This document shows positions 6,217 to 15,312 of a DNA stretch of 22,823 nt, piece by piece; positions within the stretch are counted from its first letter, which is position 1, and every line of letters begins with the position of its first letter. Under the pieces are notes generated by a model that did not search any database, was not told the origin of the DNA, and saw only the letters and a list, made by a program, of their open reading frames with translations. The position numbers and the translations under genes were made by a program. This DNA is from an uncultured bacterium (GTDB taxonomy: Bacteria; Bacillota; Clostridia; Lachnospirales; Lachnospiraceae): positions 1 through 22,823 of the forward strand of contig CAMGRE010000011.1 of assembly GCA_946061355.1 (NCBI GenBank), in the 5' to 3' direction.

Positions 6217-9135
6217 TCAATATTCTGTATCTTTAGCAAGCTTGTCCTCAAATTCCTGCTCCGGAACCGGACGGGAATAGAAGTATCCCTGCGCCACATA
6301 AGCTCCGATCTCATGCATCAGGCTGACATCGGCTTGCGTTTCCACGCCTTCGCAGACAACCTGTGCTTCCAGCTCCTCCGCCAGTTTGACAATACCGCGC
6401 ATGATCTTGACCTGACGGTCATGATCCTCCTGATTCAGCAGGAAGGAACGATCCAGCTTAATGACGGAGGCAGGTATCTGTTCAAAGATACCGAGCGAAG
6501 AATATCCGGCGCCAAAATCATCAATCGACAGCCGTATTCCCTTTTCTTTCAGGATATCGAGTGTCTTCTTTACCATATGCTGCTGCAATTCTTCCACAAC
6601 AAGCGTTTCCGTGATCTCCACCTCGATCAGTTCTTTCGAAATCCGATACCGGTCAAGCACTTTCACGAAGTGCTCCGGGAAATCCGGCTTCAGGAAATGC
6701 ATTCTGGAGAAGTTGCAGGAAACCGTCACCACAGGAAGTCCTGCATCCAGACGTCTGCGCAGCATTTTACACACGGACTCAAACACGAAGAAATCCAGCT
6801 CCGTAATCTTACCCGTCTGTTCATAATACGGCACGAAAAAGCCCGGCGCCTTCACCGCTCCCCCGTCCGTCGGATCAAGAAACCGCACCAGTGCCTCGGC
6901 TCCTGTGATCTTCCCTGTACGGATATCCACCTTAGGCTGATAATAAACGGTAAAATCTTTATTTACATCGACCGATTCCAGCAATTTCTCTCGGTCATGC
7001 CGTTCTCTGATCTGATTCTCCAGTGTATCATCATATATTTTGATCTCTGCATCTTTACCGCTGCCTGTTGATTCCAACGCCTGATTCGCATAGTTTATCG
7101 CAACGCGCAGATCACTACTGTCATCAGGGATATAATAAATTCCCATCTGCAGTGACATATAATTTTCCGTGCTGATCAGAATACGGCTTTCCACCTCATG
7201 CTTTATCTTCCGGATCCGCTCCATAAACGCTTCGCTGTCCGTATAGCACAGAAGCAGAACAAAACGATCCCCCTGATTCCTTGCGCAGACCTCTTTCTGC
7301 GGATTCACATTGCGAATTAAGATACCGGCAACACTCTCGAGTAGCCGCTCTCCCGCATTCCAACCATAAATGACGTTATATCGGCGAAATTGAGCCAGAT
7401 TGACATAGACAACCGCATATTGCTCTTTCCGCTCAGGGAGAAGCCTGTGCTCCCCGATAAAGATCAAATAATTCAGATTCCAGATATCCATCTTGGTATC
7501 TTTGTACATAAGCTTCTGGATCTTCTCGCTATCCTTAATCATGTGGGTTGCCACCACCACCACAAGAATCACACAGCCCAGCAGAATCCCGATAATCCAG
7601 ATGCTGTTATTCTGTACAAAATTCATGACACTGATCAACGGATAGGTATTTTCCTGCAGCATATAGGTGTTGATCGCTTTGGAATCCACCACCGAAACAG
7701 ACTTCTCCAAAATATCCGCAAGTGTCCTGTCTTCTTCCCGAACTGACATAAAGACAGAATATTCCCCGTTCAGAACATTTTTGACCTGAAGATTTCTGTA
7801 CCGAACCTCAGTGCGCATCATATATTCGGCAAAATACCCGTCACAGAGCACGGCATCCACATCGCCGTCTTTCACCGCATCGATACACTCTTCCTGTGTA
7901 TCATAGATCACAATCTCCGTCTGATCCGTCACCGGAGCAGTGCCCACCTTGTCCTCCAGGAATGACACCGTTGCCAGTTTCCCAATCTCAGCGTTGTCTT
8001 CATTTTTCCGTACCACAAGGACAAGCGGCACATCTGCAAGTCTGCTTGCCGGTTTTAAACCATCTCTTTTTTGAACCTCCGCATTTCCCGCATCAGTACA
8101 GTACGCCAGCACATCAATATCACCGTTTTTCAGCGCCTCATGAGCTTCCTGCCTGTTCTCAATCCTGTAATACTCAAACCGAAGTCCCACCGCGCTGACA
8201 CCATTCTCCAGCACATCCCTCGCCAGTCCTCTGAATTCCCCGTCTTCCTCATACGAGAACGGATAACAGCCGTCCAGATATCCAATCACAACTGCCCGCT
8301 TCTTGTCAATATACTCTGTCTCTTCTGTCGTCAGCAGCGCTTTCTTGTCAAATCTGCTGTAATAAAAGCGTTTCATCAGTTCCGTTTCCAGATCCGGCCG
8401 GTTCATCTTCAGATCTGCCGTGGCCTGATTCAGCTCATGAATCACGTCATCATTTCCCTGATATGTAATGTAATAGAACGGCCTCGGTGCGAAGCGGCCG
8501 ATCAGTCTCTGCCCCTCTTTCACTTCCGTAAACGAATGCACCATCGCATCAACTTCACCGTTCGCAAGCGCTTTCTGCAGGTCTGCCGTGGATGCATACT
8601 CTTTGGTGACAGGGTGACTGACCCCGTTCGCATAGAGATATTGGAAAAATTCATTTCTCCGGATATAATTTTTCACCATGCCGAACGTAATATCCTGCAT
8701 CGCATCAAAATCCTCGTACGCAATTTCACTGTCCGGATTTGTGGCGATCACGCCAAACGTATATCCGCTGGACAGATCGGCATATTTATAAGTCTTGGAA
8801 CGCTCATAGGAATACTGTGCAGAGCCGACCAGATCCACCTGCTCATCGCGCAGAAGCCGAAGTGCCTCCTCCCAGCTTGCACACTCAACATACTCGATCT
8901 CCCAATTAACATAATCGCACAGTGCATCGAGATATTCCACATCCATGCCGCTGTAACTTCCATCCGCATTTATGATATGGTATCCGTCCATAGGAAAAAA
9001 AGCGACCTTCACATGCCGCTTCTCAGCGGCTTGAACATCGCTTTTCCAAAACATGCAGAACAAACACAGCACCCACATAAGGATACCGCCTGCCAATATC
9101 ATATTACGTCTCACAGATTTTTTCCCGATAAACAT
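6217..9135 (-). CDS. Transmembrane tandem solute-binding sensor with degenerate GGDEF and intact EAL domain (predicted c-di-GMP phosphodiesterase)
   Basis: This 972-residue protein begins with a hydrophobic signal/anchor helix (about 12-29). Two tandem type-3 extracellular solute-binding domains follow (about 41-258 and 280-488), then a membrane helix (about 511-533) and the cytoplasmic output. The GGDEF domain (about 546-693) reads QGDRF (621-625) in place of GGDEF, so it is probably not a cyclase. The EAL domain (about 723-963) keeps all expected residues: E747 of EALVR, N808, E840, D872 and D873 in DDFGAGYSSL, K893, E929 and Q949. From N808 onward their spacing is almost identical to that of the phosphodiesterase RocR. 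The protein therefore likely senses an amino-acid-like ligand outside the cell and hydrolyses c-di-GMP inside. The ATG at 9135 is preferred because GTGAG lies just upstream and it begins a normal signal sequence; in-frame ATG (9150) and TTG (9156) codons are alternatives. Confidence 0.9.
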   Translation of the reverse strand: MFIGKKSVRRNMILAGGILMWVLCLFCMFWKSDVQAAEKRHVKVAFFPMDGYHIINADGSYSGMDVEYLDALCDYVNWEIEYVECASWEEALRLLRDEQVDLVGSAQYSYERSKTYKYADLSSGYTFGVIATNPDSEIAYEDFDAMQDITFGMVKNYIRRNEFFQYLYANGVSHPVTKEYASTADLQKALANGEVDAMVHSFTEVKEGQRLIGRFAPRPFYYITYQGNDDVIHELNQATADLKMNRPDLETELMKRFYYSRFDKKALLTTEETEYIDKKRAVVIGYLDGCYPFSYEEDGEFRGLARDVLENGVSAVGLRFEYYRIENRQEAHEALKNGDIDVLAYCTDAGNAEVQKRDGLKPASRLADVPLVLVVRKNEDNAEIGKLATVSFLEDKVGTAPVTDQTEIVIYDTQEECIDAVKDGDVDAVLCDGYFAEYMMRTEVRYRNLQVKNVLNGEYSVFMSVREEDRTLADILEKSVSVVDSKAINTYMLQENTYPLISVMNFVQNNSIWIIGILLGCVILVVVVATHMIKDSEKIQKLMYKDTKMDIWNLNYLIFIGEHRLLPERKEQYAVVYVNLAQFRRYNVIYGWNAGERLLESVAGILIRNVNPQKEVCARNQGDRFVLLLCYTDSEAFMERIRKIKHEVESRILISTENYMSLQMGIYYIPDDSSDLRVAINYANQALESTGSGKDAEIKIYDDTLENQIRERHDREKLLESVDVNKDFTVYYQPKVDIRTGKITGAEALVRFLDPTDGGAVKAPGFFVPYYEQTGKITELDFFVFESVCKMLRRRLDAGLPVVTVSCNFSRMHFLKPDFPEHFVKVLDRYRISKELIEVEITETLVVEELQQHMVKKTLDILKEKGIRLSIDDFGAGYSSLGIFEQIPASVIKLDRSFLLNQEDHDRQVKIMRGIVKLAEELEAQVVCEGVETQADVSLMHEIGAYVAQGYFYSRPVPEQEFEDKLAKDTEY

Positions 9136-9182
9136 ATAACTCACATCCATCCGCAAAAATATTCTGTATCCGGTTTCTCCAC

Positions 9183-9210
9183 CTTATATCATACACTCTT
9201 TTTGCGACAA
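9183..9210 (-). promoter_or_regulatory. Predicted promoter of the sensor-EAL/cls unit
   Basis: On the minus strand the -35 box is TTGTCG (9205-9210) and the -10 box is TATAAG (9183-9188), with a 16-bp spacer. A TGA precedes the -10 box, giving an extended -10 element. It lies in the 112-bp gap after the M13 peptidase. No hairpin terminator is visible in that gap, only A-rich sequence. Confidence 0.5.
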
Positions 9211-9247
9211 AATCTATCGGGTTTTTTCACTTTTTTACTTTATTACT

Positions 9248-11305
9248 TTACCACACATTCACCCGATCCACAGGCGCGAGGTACATCCCGTCGCCCGGCT
9301 GAATTCCATACAGCGCCATAAACCCATCGCAGTGCTGCAGTGGAATGTTCACGCGAAGGTTTTCCAGCGGATGCGGATCGGTTTGCAGCTGATTGACCAC
9401 ACTGTTCTTTGTCCTAACGCTCAACCAACTGTTTGCATATGTGCGGAAGAACAGATCGTAATCAAAACCGGGATGATCCGCCGCTGCCATAAGCGATGCC
9501 TTCATACCACCCATATCGGCAATCATTTCGCCCTTTTCCATCTCACCGTTGACTGCCTGTGCCCCCTCAAACGGGACAATCTGATTCATATATGCAGCCA
9601 GCCGGTCCGCACGCTCATTAAACGCTGCATAATCCTCTTCTTCCCACCAGCTTTCATAATTGCCATACTGATCGAACTGTGCTCCGTTTGTGTCAAAGGC
9701 ATGGGAGATCTCATGACCTATCGTCTCTCCAACCGTCGCAAGCACCGCCTCATAAGGCTGATCCATACTGAACACTCCGACCAGAATGCCGCTCAGGATA
9801 TTGATGGAATTATCAGAAGGATCATAATATGCATTCACTTGCCTTATCGACATCTCTGCACTCCACATACGCGGATCCACCTTCTGATTGATCTTCAACT
9901 GCTGGAGGATCAGCTGATACTTCTCGATCAACTGCAACGCCTCCATGTAGGTTCCTCCCTCTGATTTCGTCCGAAGGGTCAGATGAGAATAATCTTCTCT
10001 GACATCCGGATAGCAGGCACGGATCGTAATGTGATCCAGCTTTTCGATCGCACGCTGTTTCGTCGTCTCTGAAAGCCAGTCCTCCTGCTCTAACATCGTG
10101 CGATAATAAGATTCGAAATCATAAATCAGATCAATTACCCTCTGACGTTCTTCCTCACTGCAATAAGCATCAATATAGGCATAATCCAACGGCTGCGAGA
10201 GATACTTATCGACGATATCCAGACCGATCTCCTCCTCAGACTTCGTCCCTGTAATACCATAGCGCTCATGGGAATATTTGACATTTGCATCATAAGCTGC
10301 CCTGTCTGCTTTTGATGCCATATCAAAAACATAATGTGCCAGCAGATAGCTCCGGATCATTCCCACATTCTCTTCCGTATAAAGCATACTCATCGCCGCC
10401 AGCCACTTTGGTTCGTACACGTCGTAGGTATCAGAACCCTGCATTCCATCTGCTTCCAACATCTCCACAAGTGGAAAATTTCCCTGCATGTCGCGCAGTT
10501 CTTCCAACGAATACACATTGATGACTTTATCGTAAATATCATCTGCATAGTACTCTTCCCTTGTCAGCATATAACTTGACACCGCTGTCTCAAAAGCCTC
10601 GCAGTCCGCAAGGATCTGTTCAGACTGCTTCTTCGTAAAGCCAAGCCTGCCCAGCATATAGCGCACCACTTTATTATGATAAGCAGCTGCCAGTTCCCCA
10701 TCCTCGGTCCGCTCGGAATATTCCTTTGCATCCTCCAGGAACAAAGGTGTCGCTCCAATATGCACCGTATAATTTCCCGGATCTGCAAAAGAATTGGCAA
10801 CTTCCGCTTTCATCAGCAAAGGGCGCAGTGCATCACTGCCATCCGCGAGATAGGCTGTGATGTCATCAAGCGTCTGCAGAGTTTTGATCCGCTCTGCGCC
10901 GTCTCTGACTGCCGCCAATCCCGCTTTGTTTCTTCCCTTCCAGTCCGTTGCCAGCTCATAGAAACTGCTGACCAGCCTGCCGTCATGACTTGCCGGCTCT
11001 GTATCCCGGAGCAATGCCAGCGTCCGGTCACGCATGATCTTATCGGCGTCGCGAAATACACCCGCATATGAGTACCCCGCCTCCATCTTGGTTCCCACAA
11101 GTTCATCCCGGACGACAGCTGTGAAATAATCATCCTTCAAGGAGACTTCCGTGTCCTTTGTCACCGCGCCGTAGACGGAGGACGCATACCACTTATCCCC
11201 GACCGTCCCCCTGCCAAGATACTCGCTGTCCTTCGCATGCACCGTCAACGCGGACGCCGCAAGTACAGCTGCCATAAGAATAGATATCGTTTTCCTGATC
11301 TTCAT
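9248..11305 (-). CDS. Secreted M13 family metallopeptidase (neprilysin/PepO-like)
   Basis: This 685-residue zinc endopeptidase has an N-terminal signal peptide (MKIRKTISILMAAVLAASAL, cleavage probably near VHA-KD) and no lipobox, so it should be exported and released or wall-held. The M13_N helical region fills about 50-440. The catalytic part carries NAYYDP (491-496, substrate-binding NAYY), HEISH (531-535) and EMIAD (593-597, third zinc ligand E593 and D597). It ends in VNVW, the family's typical C-terminal Trp. Length and motifs are complete, so it is probably active on short peptides. The ATG at 11305 has AAGGAGAG 7 nt upstream. It sits between two EAL-domain genes, in the same direction, with 112 and 161 bp gaps; no convincing promoter was found directly upstream. 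Many lactic acid bacterial PepO proteins are cytoplasmic, so the signal peptide is notable. Confidence 0.92.
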   Translation of the reverse strand: MKIRKTISILMAAVLAASALTVHAKDSEYLGRGTVGDKWYASSVYGAVTKDTEVSLKDDYFTAVVRDELVGTKMEAGYSYAGVFRDADKIMRDRTLALLRDTEPASHDGRLVSSFYELATDWKGRNKAGLAAVRDGAERIKTLQTLDDITAYLADGSDALRPLLMKAEVANSFADPGNYTVHIGATPLFLEDAKEYSERTEDGELAAAYHNKVVRYMLGRLGFTKKQSEQILADCEAFETAVSSYMLTREEYYADDIYDKVINVYSLEELRDMQGNFPLVEMLEADGMQGSDTYDVYEPKWLAAMSMLYTEENVGMIRSYLLAHYVFDMASKADRAAYDANVKYSHERYGITGTKSEEEIGLDIVDKYLSQPLDYAYIDAYCSEEERQRVIDLIYDFESYYRTMLEQEDWLSETTKQRAIEKLDHITIRACYPDVREDYSHLTLRTKSEGGTYMEALQLIEKYQLILQQLKINQKVDPRMWSAEMSIRQVNAYYDPSDNSINILSGILVGVFSMDQPYEAVLATVGETIGHEISHAFDTNGAQFDQYGNYESWWEEEDYAAFNERADRLAAYMNQIVPFEGAQAVNGEMEKGEMIADMGGMKASLMAAADHPGFDYDLFFRTYANSWLSVRTKNSVVNQLQTDPHPLENLRVNIPLQHCDGFMALYGIQPGDGMYLAPVDRVNVW

Positions 11306-11466
11306 ATCTTTGCTCTCCTTTCTCGCGGAATGTTTCGTTTGTTATTTCACAATTCCTTTTTACCTCCGATAACCGCATTCTCCGGGCTCCGGCACATCAT
11401 CGCCCCTTATATATCCGGCGTTAAATGCCATATTAATCTCACATGATCCGTTTCCTCCCCCTGCTA

Positions 11467-13161
11467 TCATTCTGCCACTATTTCCGACTGGTTCCGCTCA
11501 ATGATCTCCTCAAACTGTTCAATGGGTACAGGCTTGGAATAATAGTACCCCTGATGCCAGGTCGCGCCAAAGCGGCTGATATACTCATGGACATCCTCAT
11601 TCTCAATCCCCTCGATACAGGTCTCCGTGTCCGTACGGTTCGCGTAATCGACGATCGACTGAATCATGGCCTGATTCTGCGGTCTTTCCTTGATGTCCTT
11701 GATAAAACTCATATCAACCTTCAGTTCGTCAAAAGGAAGCGCCAGCGCAAGACTCAATGAACTGTTGCCCGTTCCGAAATCATCAAGTGCGATCTTGATG
11801 CCTAAGGAATGGAAGTAGGCAACCTCGCTCTTGAGAAAAGCAAAATCAAGATTCTTACAGCGCTCCGTCAGTTCCAGACAGAGTTCATCCGGCTGAGAAT
11901 GTGTCCCCTGCAGGATGTTTAAGACCGCTGTGCGGAATTCCTTTCGTTCCAACTGTGTCGCCGCAACATTGACATTCACAAAGAAATCCGGCTGTCTGCT
12001 CCGGATCCGCTTGACATCCGTCAAAGCAGTACGCAGAACCCAGTTGCCGAGATCAAACATACAGGGATCCTGCTCGAGCCATTCCATGAATACGCCGGGT
12101 GAAACCATGCCGTACGGCTCAAGCTCCCAGCGGATCAATGCCTCCATTCCGCGGATTATGCCGGTCCTGGTATCGGCAATCGGCTGGTAAAAAAGCCGGA
12201 AACCCTTGAAATCCGTGATCGCGCACTTATGGATCACACTGATCAGATCAAACTGCTTCTCATTATTTCCATGAAACTCATCATTAAAGATAACAAGCTC
12301 GCCATGATGTTCCGTCCGTGAATGATTCACCGCAAAGGAAAGTCTGCTGCGCACAGAGTTCGAATCCTTCATATAAGACTTCACAAACACTGCACCCGCC
12401 GAGATCTTGAGCGGCACTTTACTGCCGTTTATGATGATCTTATTGCCCAACACATCCGCGATCTGGTCATTGATACAATTCAATTCCTCTTTGGTGATCC
12501 GGTCAAAAGTGATCACAAATTTTGCCCCGAACAACCGGTATACATTCCCTCTGTCTCCGACTTGATGAAGCAGTTCATCCGCCGCCCGGCTGAGGAGTTC
12601 ATCCGCGAAATCCGTTCCGTACAGGACGTTGATATTGCTGAACTGGTCAAGGGTGATCTTCAGAAGCGCTGAATCACCTTCCATTGCCAGAAGCTCTGTG
12701 ATCCTGTGATTGAGCGCCGACTCCGTACGGAGTCCCGTCACGGAATCCACCCCGTCGGAAATGCCGTAATTATTGTACTGGATCACGATGACAAACGGAT
12801 CACCGCTCTCATCATATAACAGTTTCGCCGTCGCGCTGATCCGATTATAGGTATTGCCGTTCAATATGCGGTATTCCCAGGACTTGTCCAGATTTTCCCC
12901 TGCCAGACGTTCTGCAAATCCTTTTCTGAAATTTGCAACATCATCCGGATGAATCGGCTTTTTACTCTTCTCTTTGCCGCGGAGCGTATAATTTTCCTCC
13001 AGTCCGAAGAAGTCCATTGCACGCTGCGACCACCATGTAATATCATTTTTTAAATTCGTTATGGAAAAATATGACTTTTTTGAAAGAGAAGCAACCGACG
13101 CAACAATATCGGGAAAGAAAGCACTCATATCCCGCCAGAAAGAATCAGCACTCGAGTTCAT
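11467..13161 (-). CDS. PAS - degenerate GGDEF - EAL protein (predicted cytoplasmic c-di-GMP phosphodiesterase)
   Basis: This 564-residue protein has no signal or membrane helix. A PAS-like sensor occupies about 20-130 (ITWWSQRAMDFFGL, KPIHPDDVANFRKG, WEYRIL). A degenerate GGDEF domain follows (about 138-300), in which GGDEF is replaced by FGAKF (211-215), so cyclase activity is unlikely. The EAL domain (about 310-556) retains every catalytic position at RocR-like spacing: E340, N398, E430, D460, D461, K481, E517 and Q537. It should hydrolyse c-di-GMP. The ATG at 13161 is chosen for its AAAGGAG site 8 nt upstream; a longer reading from 13218 lacks one and begins inside the promoter region. A good promoter lies 48-77 bp upstream. 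The degenerate GGDEF may serve as a GTP-binding regulatory domain, as known for some composite proteins, but this is inferred. Confidence 0.9.
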   Translation of the reverse strand: MNSSADSFWRDMSAFFPDIVASVASLSKKSYFSITNLKNDITWWSQRAMDFFGLEENYTLRGKEKSKKPIHPDDVANFRKGFAERLAGENLDKSWEYRILNGNTYNRISATAKLLYDESGDPFVIVIQYNNYGISDGVDSVTGLRTESALNHRITELLAMEGDSALLKITLDQFSNINVLYGTDFADELLSRAADELLHQVGDRGNVYRLFGAKFVITFDRITKEELNCINDQIADVLGNKIIINGSKVPLKISAGAVFVKSYMKDSNSVRSRLSFAVNHSRTEHHGELVIFNDEFHGNNEKQFDLISVIHKCAITDFKGFRLFYQPIADTRTGIIRGMEALIRWELEPYGMVSPGVFMEWLEQDPCMFDLGNWVLRTALTDVKRIRSRQPDFFVNVNVAATQLERKEFRTAVLNILQGTHSQPDELCLELTERCKNLDFAFLKSEVAYFHSLGIKIALDDFGTGNSSLSLALALPFDELKVDMSFIKDIKERPQNQAMIQSIVDYANRTDTETCIEGIENEDVHEYISRFGATWHQGYYYSKPVPIEQFEEIIERNQSEIVAE

Positions 13162-13208
13162 ACCTAATGCTCCTTTGCACAAAATGATCCGCATAAATAG
13201 TCTGATAT

Positions 13209-13238
13209 ATTGTATCATAAATTCCCATTTTATGACAA
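13209..13238 (-). promoter_or_regulatory. Predicted promoter of the PAS-GGDEF-EAL gene
   Basis: On the minus strand the -35 box is TTGTCA (13233-13238) and the -10 box is TACAAT (13209-13214), with an 18-bp spacer. TGA sits directly before the -10 box, giving an extended -10. Both boxes match 5 of 6 consensus bases. It separates this gene from the DegV operon, where no terminator hairpin is visible. Confidence 0.65.
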
Positions 13239-13292
13239 TATATCTATTAAAATATCCATCTATTTAACGGTTGTAACAATAGTAATACCTTT

Positions 13293-14120
13293 TCAGATAC
13301 GTTTCACAAAGATATACCCGAACGCATTCGGTCCCCAGTGACAGGCGATCGAAGGGATCAGGTTGTCATACACTTTGATCATTTTCCGGTATTCGGGATC
13401 CGTCATCCCGATCACCTCATCAAGGTTTTTCTTGTTATAGGTATATGACGCAACGATACCGTAGTCGGGATCGCACTGTTCCGTCCTGACAAGATCGGCA
13501 ATATAGTTCTTGCTTTGTTTCAGCCCCCTCTTTTTGGCCAGAACGCTCACTTTCCCATCCTGTATGCCGACAACGGGCTTGATTGCAAGCAGTGTGCCTA
13601 CCATCCACTCTGCTCTGGACAGACGCCCGCCTGCGAGCAGATAATCGAGTGTTTCCGGAATTGCCGCGACGACAATCCTGGGGATCAGTCGGTTCAGTTT
13701 GTCGACAATGACCTCCATCGGTTCCTGTTCATACCTTCTCGCCTCTTCCACAAGGAACCGTATCCCGCCAACCGCCAGTCTCGAATCAAAGACCGTTACT
13801 TTCGGATTCTCCGCAAAAAGCATACGCAATGCCTGATACGTCCCTGATATTTCCGAAGAGATCGTGATAAACAGAACCTCGTCTCCCGCTTTCGTATAAT
13901 GCTCGGCCAGATTCTGCGCGTCTTCAAGAGACGGCAGCGATGTTTTGGGAAATTCCTTTGTCCTGCCCAGCCTCTCATAAAATTCGTTGATTGTAAGATC
14001 AACGCCGTCCAAAAAAGACTCTTCCCCTATCTGTACATGAATCGGCAGAATATCCACCTGATATCTGTCCTTCTCATCCTGCTTGATACTGCTGCCGGAA
14101 TCCACAATAATCCTAAGCAT
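13293..14120 (-). CDS. DegV family fatty-acid-binding protein
   Basis: This 275-residue cytoplasmic protein has the DegV/FakB fold: it opens with LRIIVDSGSSI, continues with TSLPS (60-64), ISSEISGTYQ (87-96) and the VVAAIPETLDYLLAGGRLS block (150-168), and ends with a HWGPNAFG segment (261-268). In Firmicutes, FakB-type DegV proteins bind a fatty acid so that the kinase FakA can phosphorylate it for phospholipid synthesis. No FakA is seen here, so the bound lipid and the partner are unknown. The ATG at 14120 is used because GGAGG lies 7 nt upstream; an ATG two codons earlier overlaps that site. It is 48 nt behind the DHHW gene in the same direction and looks like the last gene of the acylation operon, so a role in supplying or sensing acyl groups is conceivable but unproven. 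Confidence 0.9.
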   Translation of the reverse strand: MLRIIVDSGSSIKQDEKDRYQVDILPIHVQIGEESFLDGVDLTINEFYERLGRTKEFPKTSLPSLEDAQNLAEHYTKAGDEVLFITISSEISGTYQALRMLFAENPKVTVFDSRLAVGGIRFLVEEARRYEQEPMEVIVDKLNRLIPRIVVAAIPETLDYLLAGGRLSRAEWMVGTLLAIKPVVGIQDGKVSVLAKKRGLKQSKNYIADLVRTEQCDPDYGIVASYTYNKKNLDEVIGMTDPEYRKMIKVYDNLIPSIACHWGPNAFGYIFVKRI

Positions 14121-14168
14121 CTCCATCCCTCCATCTTGGCCTTGGTAAAAACCCGCAGATAAGAACAC

Positions 14169-15302
14169 CTAATAGATTCCGCGGATCCCCGAATCATTGT
14201 CCAGTGTATTCATATTATACAGGATCAGTACATCCGTCACCTCGCTGTGCTTTGCCAGGAAATCGGAAGGCCCCTGCTTATAATATCTGGTGTCAAACAC
14301 ATATATCTTTCGGTAATGATGTGCAAGAAACGGCACCATGGAATTGGCGTAGCTGTCTTTGATCAGCACAAGCACATCTTCCGACTGTGCATTCGCATTT
14401 TCAATCTCCACAAGCGTATGGATATTATTCAGAAAAAGGGAGTATTTGTCCTTTTCCGCAAGGTACTCCATATTGTAAAGGCTGTCTGTGACTTCTCCTG
14501 TGTCCGTATAGGTCACTGTCAGCCGGTCATCCGGATGCGTATAGACCACAATGTCATCCTTGACATGATGATAGTCATTCACTTTTGAATACAGCGTTCC
14601 CGCAAATTCTTCCGTGACCTTCTGTGAGGAAAAATCTTCCAGCGGAACCGGTATGAGATCTTTTGCCTCACAATAGGCCACGTACCCCTGATAAGCCCCG
14701 AATGTTGTCCAGTGATGATCCGTTCGGTAATACAACTGCCCGGAAGGCGCCGCCTCATACAACTTTCCGCTGCAATCAATAGCTGGAATTCCTGTCCGGT
14801 CATAGATCTCCTTTGCAGTGGCAGTCTGATCCGCCTTCGGCGCAAGCGCCGGAAGCTTATCCCGATAGATCGTCACGGCAGTGGGAATAAGCATAAGGTT
14901 CGTATCGACTGTACTCTTATCTGTTTTTTCATAAAACTTCCGGAAGGTATCGCATATTCTCTGCGTATTGACGGGTGTAGCGTAACCTTCGATCAGATAA
15001 TCGTCCTTTGCGATGTACACACCGCCTATCTCCCGCCTTCCCGTGGCAATCTCAAATGCGGTTTTGTATCCCATAAACCAGTCTCTCATCGGGAAATGAT
15101 CCGAGAACCATTCACTGAGTGCATCCATATATTCACCGCTCATATACGTTTCCCGGGAAAGCTCCGGAAACTTTGCCAGATACCGGTTCTCATTTTGAGA
15201 AAACTCCTCTTTCGGAAAAACAAAAAACAGTACCGTCAGCCCCAATATAATAACGCAGTATAATATCACTGTAATTTTACGAATTTTGTCTTGTATGCTC
15301 AT
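14169..15302 (-). CDS. DHHW family protein, AlgX/AlgJ-like SGNH O-acetyltransferase partner
   Basis: This 377-residue protein has one N-terminal membrane anchor (about 8-30) and an extracellular AlgX/AlgJ-like SGNH domain. The visible signature is YYRTDHHWTTFGAY (191-204), with D195 and H197 matching the catalytic Asp/His pair, and IKDSYANSMVPF (314-325), with S317 as the likely catalytic Ser. In alginate and related systems such proteins move acetyl groups, delivered across the membrane by an MBOAT protein, onto the exported polysaccharide. The ATG at 15302 follows AGGAGAG at a 5-nt spacing, and that site overlaps the stop codon of the upstream MBOAT gene (TAGGAGAG), so translation is probably coupled. 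Pairing with MBOAT strongly supports the role. The acceptor glycan is unknown, because no glycosyltransferase or synthase lies in the window. Confidence 0.88.
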   Translation of the reverse strand: MSIQDKIRKITVILYCVIILGLTVLFFVFPKEEFSQNENRYLAKFPELSRETYMSGEYMDALSEWFSDHFPMRDWFMGYKTAFEIATGRREIGGVYIAKDDYLIEGYATPVNTQRICDTFRKFYEKTDKSTVDTNLMLIPTAVTIYRDKLPALAPKADQTATAKEIYDRTGIPAIDCSGKLYEAAPSGQLYYRTDHHWTTFGAYQGYVAYCEAKDLIPVPLEDFSSQKVTEEFAGTLYSKVNDYHHVKDDIVVYTHPDDRLTVTYTDTGEVTDSLYNMEYLAEKDKYSLFLNNIHTLVEIENANAQSEDVLVLIKDSYANSMVPFLAHHYRKIYVFDTRYYKQGPSDFLAKHSEVTDVLILYNMNTLDNDSGIRGIY

Positions 15303-15312
15303 AGCCACTCTC

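Noticed and set aside
6187..7071. 294-codon plus-strand open frame
   Set aside because: It is antisense to the EAL domain; the composition is what reverse-complement reading of that domain produces.
8071..9321. 416-codon plus-strand open frame
   Set aside because: It is antisense to the sensor-EAL gene, which has clear domains; the translation is Ile/His/Arg-rich without family motifs.
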